Notes under the pieces: generated by a model
What the model was told of the DNA's origin: nothing
Database searches by the model: none
What the model saw: the letters and a program-made list of their open reading frames with translations, nothing else
Program-made: the position numbers and the translations under genes
DNA from: Embiotoca jacksoni
Taxonomy: Eukaryota; Chordata; Actinopteri; Embiotocidae
DNA: 64,000 bases
Assembly: GCA_022577435.1 (NCBI GenBank)
Contig: JAKOON010000029.1
Location: 25,001 to 89,000, forward strand
Reading direction: 5' to 3'
Part shown: positions 11,974 through 24,390 of the stretch, piece after piece
How the letters are laid out: each line of letters opens with the position of its first letter
How positions within the stretch are numbered: position 1 is the stretch's first letter

Positions 11974-14900
11974 ATGTGCGTCTCGCTGCTGCCCCTGCTG
12001 GTCAGTCTGAGTCCTGCGCTTTTGTTCCTGCCTGAAGTCACAGAGGGACACCGGGAGGACTACAAATATGGCCACCGAGCCGCAGAGCTGCATGACACCA
12101 AGCAATTCTGCTCCTGGAAGTGCCTCCTGTTCACCCTGCAGTGGCCAGCGGGGTTCTGTAAGGTGAGCTTCATCATCATCATCATCATCATCAAGGGAAA
12201 TCAAGGGAAATCAAGGGAAGGGAATAGGAATGTCTAAAAGGAAGGAAGGAATGAAGGTTCGCTGTGTGAAAGTACGACACAAGGACAAAAACTACATTTC
12301 AAAGAAATGTATTGGTGCGCAAATTAAATCCCAAAATGAAACAGCCTGTTTGTAACACGGCGCCCCCTAAGGGTCATGGTAAGAAGTTTTCAAAGACTAC
12401 CGAGGTATATGTTGATAAGTCGAATGAGTGTTAATTCCTCAGTGAAACACGGTGCTCCTCTCTGATGACTTCTTTCCGTTAACTGTGAGATTCTGAATCT
12501 CGTGTCGCTGGTTTTAATTTGTTGTTTTTGTGTTTTTTTGCAGTCTTTGAACAATGAGACTCTCTGCATGATTCCCCAGAGCGTCAACGGCTGGACGATC
12601 CACGGCCTCTGGTAACCGCCGCACTCGGCCAAACCCTGCAACATGCCTCCCCGGTCTACGACCTGTTACTACGCTGTAATATTACGTGTTACATATGCGT
12701 GTGTCCGCAGGCCTCTTCGTGACGAGTGCAACTGCCACTGCTGGCCGATGTTCCACTCCGACGTCCAGGTGAGTCCCGGTTCAGGACGAGCTCGTCCGGT
12801 GACCCGAAACGTTAGAAAACAGACGTACTGACACGAGGACGTTTCGCTGTCTCCCAGGAGCTGGACGCAGAGCTGACTGAACACTGGCCGTCCTTACTGA
12901 AAATCAAATCCAGCTTCCACTTCTGGTAAGAACAGCTAACAACACAGAAAACCGTCTGTAGTTCCTGTCTCCACCTGTAGAGGACAGTGTTCCTGTCTCC
13001 ACCTGTAGAGGACAGTGTTTCTGTAGTTCCTGTCTCCACCTGTAGAGGACAGTGTTTCTGTAGTTCCTGTCTCCGCCTGTAGAGGACAGTGTTTCTGTCT
13101 CCGTCTGTAGAGGACAATGTTTCTGTCTCCGCCTGTAGAGGACAGTGTTTCTGTCTCCACCTGTACAGGACAGTGTTTCTGTCTCCACCTGTAGAGGACA
13201 GTGTTTCTGTCTCCGCCTGTAGAGGACAGTGTTTCTGTCTCCACCTGTAGAGGACAGTGTTTCTGTAGTTCCTGTCTCCGCCTGTAGAGGACAGTGTTTC
13301 TGTAGTTCCCGTCTCCACCTGTAGAGGACAGTGTTTCTGTAGTTCCTGTCTCCACCTGTAGAGGACAGTGTTTCTGTCTCCGCCTGTAGAGGACAGTGTT
13401 TCTGTAGTTCCTGTCTCCGCCTGTAGAGGACAGTGTTCCTGTAGTTCCTGTCTCTGCCTGTAGAGGACAGTGTTCCTGTAGTTCCCGTCTCTGCCTGTAG
13501 AGGACAGTGTTCCTGTAGTTCCCGTCTCTGCCTGTAGAGGACAGTGTTTCTGTAGTTCCCGTCTCCACCTGTAGAGGACAGTGTTTCTGTAGTTCCCGTC
13601 TCTGCCTGTAGAGGACAGTGTTCCTGTCTCCACCTGTAGAGGACAGTGTTCCTGTCTCCACCTGTAGAGGACAGTATTTCTGTCTCCACCTGTAGAGGAC
13701 AGTGTTCCTGTAGTTCCCGTCTCCACCTGTAGAGGACAGTGTTCCTGTCTCCACCTGTAGAGGACAGTATTTCTGTCTCCACCTGTAGAGGACAGGTAAA
13801 AGGTCCACGTCTCCGTGTTTTTGTATGTTTGCGTGTCACAGGACAGACGAGTGGAAGAAACACGGATCGTGCGTTGCGTGTGTCGAAGGACTGAACTCTC
13901 CACTGAAATACTTCCAGATCTGCCTCAAACTACGACGACAGTTTGACATCCAGAAGTGAGTTCACGCAGGTTTCTTGGCGTCGCTCACCTTCGACGTCAC
14001 ACGTAGAGATGAATTTGTTATTAAAGTTTCACGTGTCTGTGCTGCAGACTGCTGGAGGACGCCGGCATCACTCCATCCTGTGAACGAACCTACAAGGTAA
14101 CAACACGCTGTCACCTGACTGCACCACAGGCCTGTCAATCAAACAGACACGCCCCCAAAAACAGGTCTTCTTGAATCTTCTTTTCTAATGAATGAGGGAT
14201 TATTTTCAGATGGACCTCCAGAAAACTAATAAGAAGGAGTGACTTTAGCTAACAACACCGAGATAACTGATGGACACATTTTATTCACTTTGGATTTGAT
14301 GAGAGAAGTTGAATGGGAGTCTATGGAGCCGGAGGCTTTTTGGAGCCGACCTCTAGTGGCACTCGCTGGTATTGCAGCTGAAGACACTTCTGGATCAGAA
14401 CCATTTTATAGACCTGGAAGCTACGAACACTTTTATATCCAGTCTGTGATTAAATATGATCAATTAATCTACATTTGTAAACACCACACACTTTTTCTTT
14501 TTTAAAAACACGATTCTGTTTTAAATATATTACTTGTCTCGATATATTTTGGTTGTTTTTTTTTTTTTGGTTGCAAGTTAGAAAATTGTACATTTTTAAT
14601 GTCCACAGTATAATCAGAACAATGTGAAGTTAACTATATGTATTCAGGCTGCAACTAACTATTCTTTTCTTCATTGGTTAATCCAACAATTATTTTCTAA
14701 TTGTTTTGTCCATAAAATGTCAGAAAACAGTAAAAAAAATAAAAAAATAAAAGGTCATATCCAGGTTACTATCATGTAAAGCAAAGAAATGCATCAAAGC
14801 GTCACAGTAGGCGCTGGAACAGCAAATATTCGGCACTTTTTCATATAAAACTGACAAAATTATGAAGATTTTCTGTTGACCCGTTTCAGTTTCTGTCTTT

Positions 14901-16075
14901 TTAGGGGAGGTTGAGCGATGTCCTCTGATCATGACGTTTATTATCGTCTTCTGCTGGAAGAAATGGTTTCCTGTGTGACTACATCCGGTTTTTCTGTGTT
15001 TAGGTTGCGGCGGTGCACGACGTCCTGGCTCCACATCTGGGCGACAAACACGAGGTCCAGTGTGTGACGGACGACAAGGTCAGATCATCCGTCTTTGGAC
15101 TAAAGAACGTTAATAACTCATATAATTTGAAACTCATTTATTGAGAGTGAGCTGCACCTTAAGTTTTGGACTGTTGACCGAAACCATTCGAAGACGTCAC
15201 AGTTTCTAGAAAGTTCACATTGCCATTTTCAGATAATATTATAGATGACGATAAAAAACAACGAGACATTAATATCCTGGATATTAATTGACCAAATAAT
15301 CTGGAACTTTGATATTAACCTTTCAAAATAACTAACGTGAAGACTAATGCACCAAAATAACAATAACCTGGATATTAAAGCATCAACGTATCAAGAACTT
15401 AACGTGACAAAGAAGCAAGAACATGAATCACAACGTAAAAAAAAAGAATCAATAACTGGTGAATGAAAGTAAAACGAATCACCATCATGAGTTCCACACG
15501 TTAACGTGACCGCTGGTGACGTGAACATTTGTGATGTCACCACGGACCTGAAACCGAAGCGGAGAAATGTCAGATTTTTGGGAAATAGAAAATCTTCAAC
15601 ACGCCGAGTGTTCCTGAGCCCATGCAGTGATTTCCACCACAGAATCAGGATTGTTTTTAAAGAAGTGCCGCCTGAGGGCGCAAAGATCCCAGAAAACATC
15701 CGATTTTGTGTCAAACTCTGTAAATGGTCAACAGAGACCTTTGAATATCGCGATATACTGTGATGTGAAAGTTTTTTTCGGCCACATTAAATCTACTTAT
15801 GAATCCAGAAAACAAGAAGCAGGCGTAATAATCTATAATCGTGTGTTACCTGTCTGGTCTCCTCCCATCAGGACAGACAGGTGTGGTTTCAGGTGAAGAT
15901 CCCTCTGTCTCGCAACGTGACCGTCGGCTGCGGTCACCACGGCGACGCTGACGGGGACCCCGCGGCCGGGTCCGGCCCGAGATCGGGCTCCTCTCCTGGG
16001 CACCCCTGTCCTCCCGAGGTCCCCCTCTACTACCTCCCCATCGACCACCAGAAGCCCAAACTGCCCTGCGGCTAA
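11974..16075 (+). CDS. rnaset2: Secreted/lysosomal ribonuclease T2
   Basis: An RNase T2 family enzyme, an acid endoribonuclease of lysosomes and secretions that cleaves RNA through 2',3'-cyclic phosphates. Eight exons in phase give 274 residues plus stop: 11974-12162, 12544-12611, 12711-12768, 12858-12925, 13842-13955, 14048-14096, 15004-15078, 15872-16075. The start gives a clear signal peptide (residues 1 to about 22, Leu-rich). Active-site block CAS I is WTIHGLWP (His83), with its Trp-Pro rebuilt across the exon 2/exon 3 junction. CAS II is EWKKHGSC (Glu131, His135), so all three catalytic residues are present. NET at 67-69 and a later NVT are possible N-glycosylation sites. Human RNASET2 is 256 residues. 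The segment after CAS I is unusually Cys-rich (DECNCHC), and the C-terminal 50 residues are Gly/Pro-rich and unlike the mammalian tail. A TAA follows the GLW codons in unspliced DNA but lies in intron 2. The gene is convergent with supt5h. A paralogue name such as rnaset2l is possible. Confidence 0.93.
12955..13797. repeat. Minisatellite filling rnaset2 intron 4
   Basis: About 840 bp of tandem units of roughly 28 and 40 bp built on TCTCCACCTGTAGAGGACAG and TGTTTCTGTAGTTCCTG. Variants with CCACC, CCGCC and CTGCC alternate, and some units carry an extra 12-base insert. The array lies wholly inside intron 4 (12926-13841). The antisense strand stays open in all three frames only because the units lack stop codons there. 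Confidence 0.95.
14114..14449 (+). repeat. Repeat family A copy (rnaset2 intron 6)
   Basis: A near-identical copy of the dispersed repeat seen at 16401-16858, 22001-22338 and 55318-55843. It is truncated on the left and starts at the segment with CCACAGGCCTGTCAATC. It lies inside intron 6 (14097-15003) in the gene's sense orientation. Confidence 0.85.
15485..15760 (+). mobile_element. Mariner-like element remnant (rnaset2 intron 7)
   Basis: The left part (15497-15555) matches the terminal repeat of the small element at 47110-47555: GTGACGTGAACATTTGTGAT followed by a CACCACGGACCTGAAAC-like stretch. About 150 bp on, a frame reads FCVKLCKWSTETFE, which resembles the start of mariner transposases. 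There is no intact ORF. This is a dead copy inside intron 7. Confidence 0.6.
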
Positions 16076-16194
16076 CGGACCCGCCGTCAACGAGGACTTT
16101 TAAAACTCTCATCAAAACACCTGATTAATCCAAACAAATCACAAAAGTACTTCAAATGTTTCAAACATCATTTTTCTTTCCGAAGCATCACTGA

Positions 16195-16200
16195 AATAAA
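16195..16200 (+). terminator. rnaset2: rnaset2 polyadenylation signal
   Basis: AATAAA lies 120 bases after the rnaset2 stop codon, followed by a T/G-rich stretch. It is the first canonical signal downstream. Confidence 0.6.
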
Positions 16201-16400
16201 TGTTCTCGTCCTCATGTCATCGATCGATTGTTTCGAGTCCTCCGGGTTCATTTAAAGCCCTTTTAAGTGTTCCTGCTTTTAAAAATGATATAAACAGGAA
16301 ATATTTATGTGTGATGACATCGTTCCTCCAACGTGTGGTACAGTTTGGACGTACAAACATGCGTCAAACGGTGGTCGGTGACGACGGCCGTTACCAAGCC

Positions 16401-16858
16401 TCCAGTCCAGATTCTGTCCGTCACCATCTTTGCTAGTTCGGAGCAGGAAGTGACCATATTTGGACGAGCTGGGGGAGGAGCCAGCGGTGGATCTGAATGA
16501 TCTGATTGGAAACCTGACAATACTACGTCCCGCCCACCGATAGCTGTAACCTGACTGCACCACAGGCCTGTCAATCAAACAGACACGCCCCCAAAAACAG
16601 GTCTTCTTGAATCTTCTTTTCTAATGAATGAGGGATTATTTTCAGATGGACCTCCAGAAAACTAATAAGAAGGAGTGACTTTAGCTAACAACACCGAGAT
16701 AACTGATGGACACATTTTATTCACTTTGGATTTGATGAGAGAAGTTGAATGGGAGTCTATGGAGCCGGAGGCTTTTTGGAGCCGACCTCTAGTGGCACTC
16801 GCTGGTATTGCAGCTTTATGGCACTTTGGAATCGGCTTCACCTTTTCAGACAGGAATT
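16401..16858 (+). repeat. Repeat family A copy, left arm of a foldback
   Basis: A nearly full-length family A unit downstream of rnaset2, from the TTCTGTCCGTCACCATCTTT segment through to the GCACTCGCTGGTATTGCAGC segment. Its first part (16441-16582) is the inverted complement of 16860-17011. Confidence 0.85.
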
Positions 16859-16859
16859 G

Positions 16860-17011
16860 TCTGTTTGATTGACAGGCCTGTGGTGCAGTCAGGTTACAGC
16901 TATCGGTGGGCGGGACGTAGTATCGTCAGGTTTCCAATCAGATCAATCAGATCAGTCAGATCACCCCTGGCTCCTCCCCCAGCTCGTCCAAATATGGTCA
17001 CTTCCTGCTCA
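16860..17011 (-). repeat. Repeat family A partial copy, right arm of a foldback
   Basis: About 150 bp of family A in reverse orientation, directly abutting the copy at 16401-16858 and ending at TCACTTCCTGCTC. It creates an inverted repeat with a loop of about 280 bp between rnaset2 and supt5h. Confidence 0.85.
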
Positions 17012-17171
17012 CAATGTGGACAGAATCTCAATAACCAAAAACACTTTACGACCCCACAGATCGAATTTCACGACCGACATCACAGATCACACGTCGACAC
17101 CAGGTGGAAAACGTCAACCGAACCAATGCAGCTAAAAACACACATGTACACAAACGTGAACTGGTTCACAG

Positions 17172-17177
17172 TTTATT
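17172..17177 (-). terminator. supt5h: supt5h polyadenylation signal
   Basis: TTTATT on the plus strand, AATAAA in the supt5h sense, lies about 410 bases after the stop codon. The intervening 3' UTR would include a CA microsatellite (17356-17430). Confidence 0.45.
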
Positions 17178-17354
17178 GACATGTTACTTTTGTTTTTAAC
17201 CCTCCTGCAGCCAGAAAATCCAAAAAGATACTGACGGAACACGGAGAAGCAGGTTCAGACCACGAGTAAGAAAAACAGTAAAATTAACAAAACAACTTAA
17301 AACAAAAAGGAGCAGAAGAGGGAGAGAGACAGAGACGGCTCCTGTGACGAGACG

Positions 17355-17355
<1 letters not shown>

Positions 17356-17430
<75 letters not shown>
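17356..17430. repeat. (TG)n microsatellite in supt5h 3' UTR
   Basis: Uninterrupted TG tract of about 75 bp. In the supt5h transcript it reads (CA)n and lies between the stop codon and the probable polyA signal. Confidence 0.95.
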
Positions 17431-17433
<3 letters not shown>

Positions 17434-17584
17434 GCTCTTACAAGTCATAAAAACAAGAAGAACAAAAGCTCTGCCTTCGTCTTTGTGTGACAGCACCAAC
17501 AGTGTGTTCTCATGTTCTTCTGTGAGCGGTTCTCACTGTGCACACACACTCCCTCCCTCGTCCCTCCGTCCCCCTGTCCGTCCC

Positions 17585-18402
17585 TCAGTGCTCGAGTCGT
17601 CCCAGGAACCTCAGGTTGAGGATCTTCAGCTGGTCGTCCAGCTCCATGCGGACGATGCCGTCGTCCCCGTCGATGCTCAGCAGGATCCCCGTGGCCTCGC
17701 GGTCTTCTCCCAGAATCACCTTCACCTGGACACAAACAAAAAATACAAAACGGCAATTTCATGAAGGCTGCGTGTTAAAATCTGACACGTCTGATTGATT
17801 TCTTTATTGTTGTTTTTTTCCCCCACAGGTTTTATGTTTCAGCTGGAATAATGAAAACAGATAAACTACGTGAATAAATCTGACTGGATTATTATATGAA
17901 AAAAACAAACAAGGCTGAAGTTCAGGTGGGATGGTGGGCGGAGCCTGAAACAGCGGCTGAAATATTTTTTTTTCCTGAGTGGCTCTAGTTAACCATCTAG
18001 TGACCTCCTTTTGGGGTCCCAGGCCCCAGGTTGAGCCCCTTGCTCAAAAGCAGTAGCAGTAAGATTTCCCTTCACTGAAACTACAAACCAGAAAGCTCAC
18101 CTGGACCAGGTGTCCACATACTTTTGGCCCTTTAGTGCATCTTAAATCAGATAAATCAGATACTTCATTTATTTCTAACACGGCTGAGGTTGATTATTTC
18201 ACACATTGATTAAAATGTGATGTGATAAACAATGACAACGACAACAACAACAACAACAACCTGATCCGGTGTTTGTTCATGGAGACGTTACCTTGTTGTT
18301 CTTGGTGGGCGTGATGGGCTCCAGGTGGTCGCTGCTGATGCTGACAACCTTCTCCGACTCCTGCATGAACACCGAGCACATCCCTCCCTGCACACACACA
18401 CA

Positions 18403-18442
<40 letters not shown>

Positions 18443-20162
18443 AATAGTGTTCTTTATTATTTATCAGATAAATATTTCCTTTCTGAGGAGGATAAATGTT
18501 TGTGTTTGGAGATGGACCCGTCAGGAGTAACATGTTTCACAACTAAACCTCTGAGAACATCTGTAACAACATCTGTCGACGGTCCACAGGACTCACCGTG
18601 ACGCTCCGGATGACGCCGGTCTGTCCCATCAGGTCCATGAAGGAGTCTTTCACTCGCACCAGGATGTCGGTGGTGACCCAGTCGCTGCCGCCCTGCTCGA
18701 TGTTGGAGCCCGGGGTGTGAGGGTTGTAGCCGCCAGGAGAGGGCGCTCCGGGCGTCATGGGACTGTAGCCCACAGGACTCGGGCTGGGACTGGCCTGCAT
18801 TGGAGGGAGGGGAAAAGGGGGAGGGAGGGCGACGAGAGACACCGTGAGAACTGAACCATACCTAAGGGCCAAAAGGAAACTATGACTCAGCTGTTCAAAT
18901 TATTTATGAGGAATAAATCTGTTAACAATAAATGACAATTCGAGATTCCAGAAAATGTTTTACCACAGAAACACAAACAGTTGGGACCAATTAAAATGAT
19001 CCAACCTATCATTAAAAGAGTTATGAAATAAAAACACACATACGGCACTTTGAAGATTTTCATGTTTTAACACCGTGTTTACGTCATGTTTTTAAGCAAA
19101 TACATACAACTTTTTGATGTTGCAGGTTTTTTAATGTCTGGAAGTATTTAAATATTTTGAGGTTTTTGTTTAGCAAAAATAGATGTTAAGTGACGATACG
19201 TGATAAAGTACTTCTGATGATTCACAAACCAAATGAATGATCAATGTATTGAGAAAAAAGAAAACAAAAAAAAAGTGAATCTGTTGACAATGAAAATTAT
19301 CGTTTGTGGCTCTGAAAACGGGGAGAAATAAGTTGGATCCATTTTCTGACACACGAATAAATATTATCATAACACTTTAAGATGCCTTTTACGGTTGTTT
19401 AAACACATACTTAACAGAATATGTTTAACACGAAGCAGCTGTTTGAAAACTTCAGCTTACACTAAACTTAATATCGCAAGTAACAGCAAACGACAACAAC
19501 GAATCAGAACGAGTGTCTGAACTCAGATTCTTACAGTTTCAGTATTCAAGTATTTATGAACCATAAGAGACCAGAAAATATTCAACAATATTGAAGTGGA
19601 CTGAACGCCGTCTCCTACCTGATAGGCCATGGGGGAGGGCGTGGGGTGGTAGCTGGCCGGCGAGTGCGTGTTCTGGTAGCCGACGGGCGACGGCGCCACC
19701 TGGTGGTAGCTCTGAGGACTGGGACTGGGCTGGTAGGAGCCCTGAGGGGAGGGGGCCGCGTAGGGAGAGTACTGCTCCGTGTTATACCTGCACACACGCA
19801 CACGCACGCACACACACACACGCACACGCACACGGATGAATTATTGACCGTGACCGTGTTCAGTGGAACATGCAGGTGAGATACGTTCAGTGATTTCTTT
19901 TACTCACATAGCAGGAGTGCCCGGAGTCTGAGGGTTGTACTGGGGGTTAACCTGTGGGGAGGGGACCTCGGGGTAGCCGGGGGTCTGCGGGTTGGGGGTC
20001 CCTCCGTAGCCCTGAGGGGACGGCGAGGGCTCGTCGTCGTAGGGGAAGTCGTACTCCTCCTCGTTCCTGCAGGGCGGCGACAGAAACACGTGAGATGAGG
20101 ACGCAAAAAAGAAAGCAGAGCGCCCCCGTGTGACTCGGAGTGTGCGTGTGCGTGTGTGTGTG

Positions 20163-20207
<45 letters not shown>

Positions 20208-20602
20208 TACCTGGAAGGTGTGTTGGGGTTGCTGGGGTCCCAGGCTCCGCTCTGACCCGGCGTCCTGCTCCCATCATGCAGCGGGGTTTGAGAGCCGTAG
20301 TGAGGTGTGCGACTTCCTGTGATATGGCAAAAAAAAAAAAAAAAAAAAAACACGGAGCAATGAGCTTCAGTCACACACAACCACACAGGATTGTGGGTAA
20401 TATTTAAGATCCTACTTTAGTGTGTTATCAAAACTGCTTAAATCACTTGTTAATGACTCAATCGTTAATATTGATTTGCTGCTTTTTACCACTTCATGTC
20501 ATTATAGACTGAATGTCTTTGGGTTTAGAAGCTGTTGGTCCAACAGAACAAGACATTGTGTTAAACGTGGTGTTCCACAGGGCTCCGTACTCAGACCACT
20601 CC

Positions 20603-20685
<83 letters not shown>

Positions 20686-21498
20686 GTGTCCGCGTGAGAT
20701 AAGTTCGTATACAGAGAGGCAGGCTTTGGACGTCTTACCGTCGTGCAGCGGAGTCTGAGATCCGTACATGGGCGTCCTGGAGCCGGTGCCGTACATGGGG
20801 GTCTGGGAGCCGTACATGGGGGTCCGTCCGTGGTTGGAGGTCATCCCGCTGGGCCTCTTTGCTCCCCTGGAGGAAAGGAGGAGGGGTCGATTAATGACCA
20901 CCATGTGTTGGGAAATTTCATACAGATGATAAAAGTATTTTTGTTCACTATATATAATATCGAAGGACATGAATGAAACCTGCAGCTCCAAACCTAAAAC
21001 TATAAAACTATGTGATATGAAATAAATGTGTATGTGACGGTCTGTTGTTCCTCGTACATGGTGGTGAGCCGCTGTCGGTCCACGGAGATGGTCTGACAGG
21101 TGGAGTGCAGCTCCACTCGGGCCGTCGACTCCGTCGCGTCCTTCACCACGCCGATGTATCCTAGGAAACGGAGGCGGAGTTATTCAAACATGTCCACGAA
21201 GAAGACAAACTTTATTGGACGGTTACTTCCTGACGCTGCCGTCTCACCTTTGTAAGGTCCCTGGGAGATGCGGACCGTTTGACCAATCAGCTCGTTGTCT
21301 CTTCGTCCTCGGCCGCGCCCCATCCCTCCTCCCCCTCCTCCTCCTCCTCCCCCTCCTCCACCTCCTCCTCCTCTCTGCTGAGCACCTGGAGGACGACAAC
21401 AACACCCGGCTGTGTTCAAACGTTGCAGAATAACAGCGGCGATGACTTATTTTTCTCCAGGAACTTGAAGCCGACCGAAGTCGAGCTTTTCAGAACTC

Positions 21499-21583
<85 letters not shown>

Positions 21584-23977
21584 AACACCCACCTCCTCCT
21601 CCGTGGTGCATGGGGCTGCTGATACGAGGGCTCATCGGAGCGAACCCTCCCACGGTGAAGTTGGTGACGTCTCGGGGCTGAAAGCAGTCAAACAGCCGTT
21701 TCAGATGAAAGAACAAATATCTGGCATTTTTAACAGTTAAATAAACAGCAGATATACGAGTGGAAAACTCGTGTTTGTCCTTTTATTTGCGGTGATGCTG
21801 AGTCGTTACATTACCGCAAATACCAAATCTGACATTTTACAACAGTAATTACAACGAATTGAACCATCATGTTAACCACTAAATAAAAAGCGGGTGGGGA
21901 ACCAGACTGTGAAATCCTGCATGAATAAAGAAGACACTTTTTATTTGGAGCATAAATCTAAAACCTGCAAATAATTGAATTTGGTCTAATGAAGGATCTG
22001 TAACCTGACTGCACCACAGGCCTGTCAATCAAACAGACACGCCCCCAAAAACAGGTCTTCTTGAATCTTCTTTTCTAATGAATGAGGGATTATTTTCAGA
22101 TGGACCTCCAGAAAACTAATAAGAAGGAGTGACTTTAGCTAACAACACCGAGATAACTGATGGACACATTTTATTCACTTTGGATTTGATGAGAGAAGTT
22201 GAATGGGAGTCTATGGAGCCGGAGGCTTTTTGGAGCCGACCTCTAGTGGCACTCGCTGGTATTGCAGCTGAAGACACTTCTGGATCAGAACCATTTTACA
22301 GACCTGAAAGCTACGAACACTTTTATACTCAGTCTGCGGGTTCGACCCGCTACATGGACGAGACGCTGACCTTAGATCCGCCGGCCAGAACCAGATGTCG
22401 GGTCTTACACACGAACATGCCTCCATTCTCCACCAGCTTCTTACAGTGGAGGAAGGCGAAACCCCGGAACAGGTGACGGATCTCACCTTCACGGCCCTGC
22501 AGGAGCACACACACACACACACGTTTTCAGCATTAATGAATCCCAAATAATTTAAGCAAAATTTTAAAGAAATGTCCAAAAATATTTGTTAGTTTGCAAT
22601 TTTGCACAATTCCTGCAATTCTTCCTCAAAAAACTGTCGTGAACAGAAGCAGTTTTTACTAATTTAACTAAAACAAAGCAGCAGATTAAAAATGCCAAGA
22701 GTTGTGCAACTCGTCGTCTCTGCATTCGCTCTGAGCTGAAGACAGAAGCCGAGCAGATCGAGTCGTGAGTGACGCTGCTCTGCGTAAACAAACGTCGGAA
22801 CGAAACAGACTTTCTGAAGAAGCAGTTTTCCGAGAGTTCAACAAGAGATCGGCTTCTTCTCCAACAGGAAGTAAATATTTACAGAATGCGGCCCGTCGAT
22901 GACTTTGACGATGTCCTTGACGTGGATGTTGTTCTGCTCCGAGTCCAGCGCCACGGCGAAGCGGTTGTCCTTCCTGCGGTTGACCGCCTGGTGGCGCACC
23001 GTCATTACTTTCCCGTGCATGTTCAGCACCTGACAAACAAACACGGGACGCCGTCACTCATCTGTTAGTTTTTTTTTTTTTCCCAACATGCGTGTGGTCC
23101 GTGTGGACGCTGCAGACGAGCTGTGATCACCTGGAACGTCTCCCTCTCCAGCCGGACGATGACGCCGACCGTCTGCGGGTCGAGCTGCACCAGCTCCCCC
23201 CACTCGTGCTGCCCCCCCGCGTCCACACCGGACGCCGTCTCCGAGCAGAGCTGCAGGTCTCGGGGTAAAACCTTCAACTGCACCAACACAGAGGAGAGAC
23301 GGGGAGGTCAGAGAGACATGGGAGGGGGGGGGGGGGACAGGTGGAGAGAGAGAGAGACGAGGGGGGGAGAGAGAGATGGGGGGGGAGAGGGGGGGAAGAG
23401 CGAGAGAGAGAGAGAGAACTTTTCATTCAGGAATTGTTTCCTGAATGAAAATACACTCTTTAAAGTGTTTCAGGCAGATTTCTTGCTTTTAAAAGTCACT
23501 CGGACTGTTTACAGGTTTTGTTTTAACGTCTTTAGTGACACAAACAAGAGCGGACTGTCAGAATATTTAGTTTCAATCAAGCAAGAATAAAAACAGTTTA
23601 TATAAAGACGTAGAAACAGTAAAGAGAAAAAACATATTCAGAATATTAAACAGCAGCCGAGTTAAAAAAATTATGTACAAGAGTTTCACTTCCAACCTGA
23701 AGCTGTAAGTGTGTGTGTGTGTGTGTGTGGTGTGTGGTGTGTGGTGTGTATGTGTGTGTGTGTGTGGTGTGTATGTGTGTGGTGTGTATGTGTGTGTGTG
23801 TGTGTACCTCGTGCATGGTGAGGTCGGAGAAGAGGATGACGAAGTTCTCCTCCACTCTGACGATGAGGCCGGTGTCGCCCTCGTATCGCCCGGCGATCAC
23901 CTTGACGTGGTCGCCCATCCGGAAGTACTTCCTCAACTCCTGGGCCGGGAACTGCAGGGGGTCCTGTACGGGAAACA

Positions 23978-24049
<72 letters not shown>

Positions 24050-24142
24050 GTAAAAGAAAGTTGGTTATGAATGAAAAGGCTGTTTACTTCAGTTTTGACC
24101 TGCTGAGAGTCGGGAGTGTGTGAGCTGTGTGTTGTACAGTAA

Positions 24143-24198
<56 letters not shown>

Positions 24199-24335
24199 CT
24201 TCAGGTCCTCGTGTTTGGGCATGATGGTGATCTTGTTGCCGTCCACACTCAGGATTTTTCCCTGCAGGTTGATCAACTCCCCCTCACACACCTCCACGTT
24301 GTCACCGGCCTGCAGGTTGTGTTCACGCTCCTTAC

Positions 24336-24390
<55 letters not shown>

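Noticed and set aside
12612..12616. Stop codon right after the CAS I block of RNase T2, suggesting a pseudogene
   Set aside because: The TAA belongs to the donor GTAACC. Splicing to 12711 restores GLWP in frame.
12812..13903. Long antisense open frames (up to 363 codons) across rnaset2 intron 4
   Set aside because: They exist in all three frames and encode the minisatellite. Unit length is not a multiple of three and the strand lacks stops.
14239..14505. 88-codon frame ([11 protein letters not shown]...) also found at 16675 and 22129
   Set aside because: It lies within repeat family A copies and has no resemblance to a known protein. It is shared because the repeats are nearly identical.
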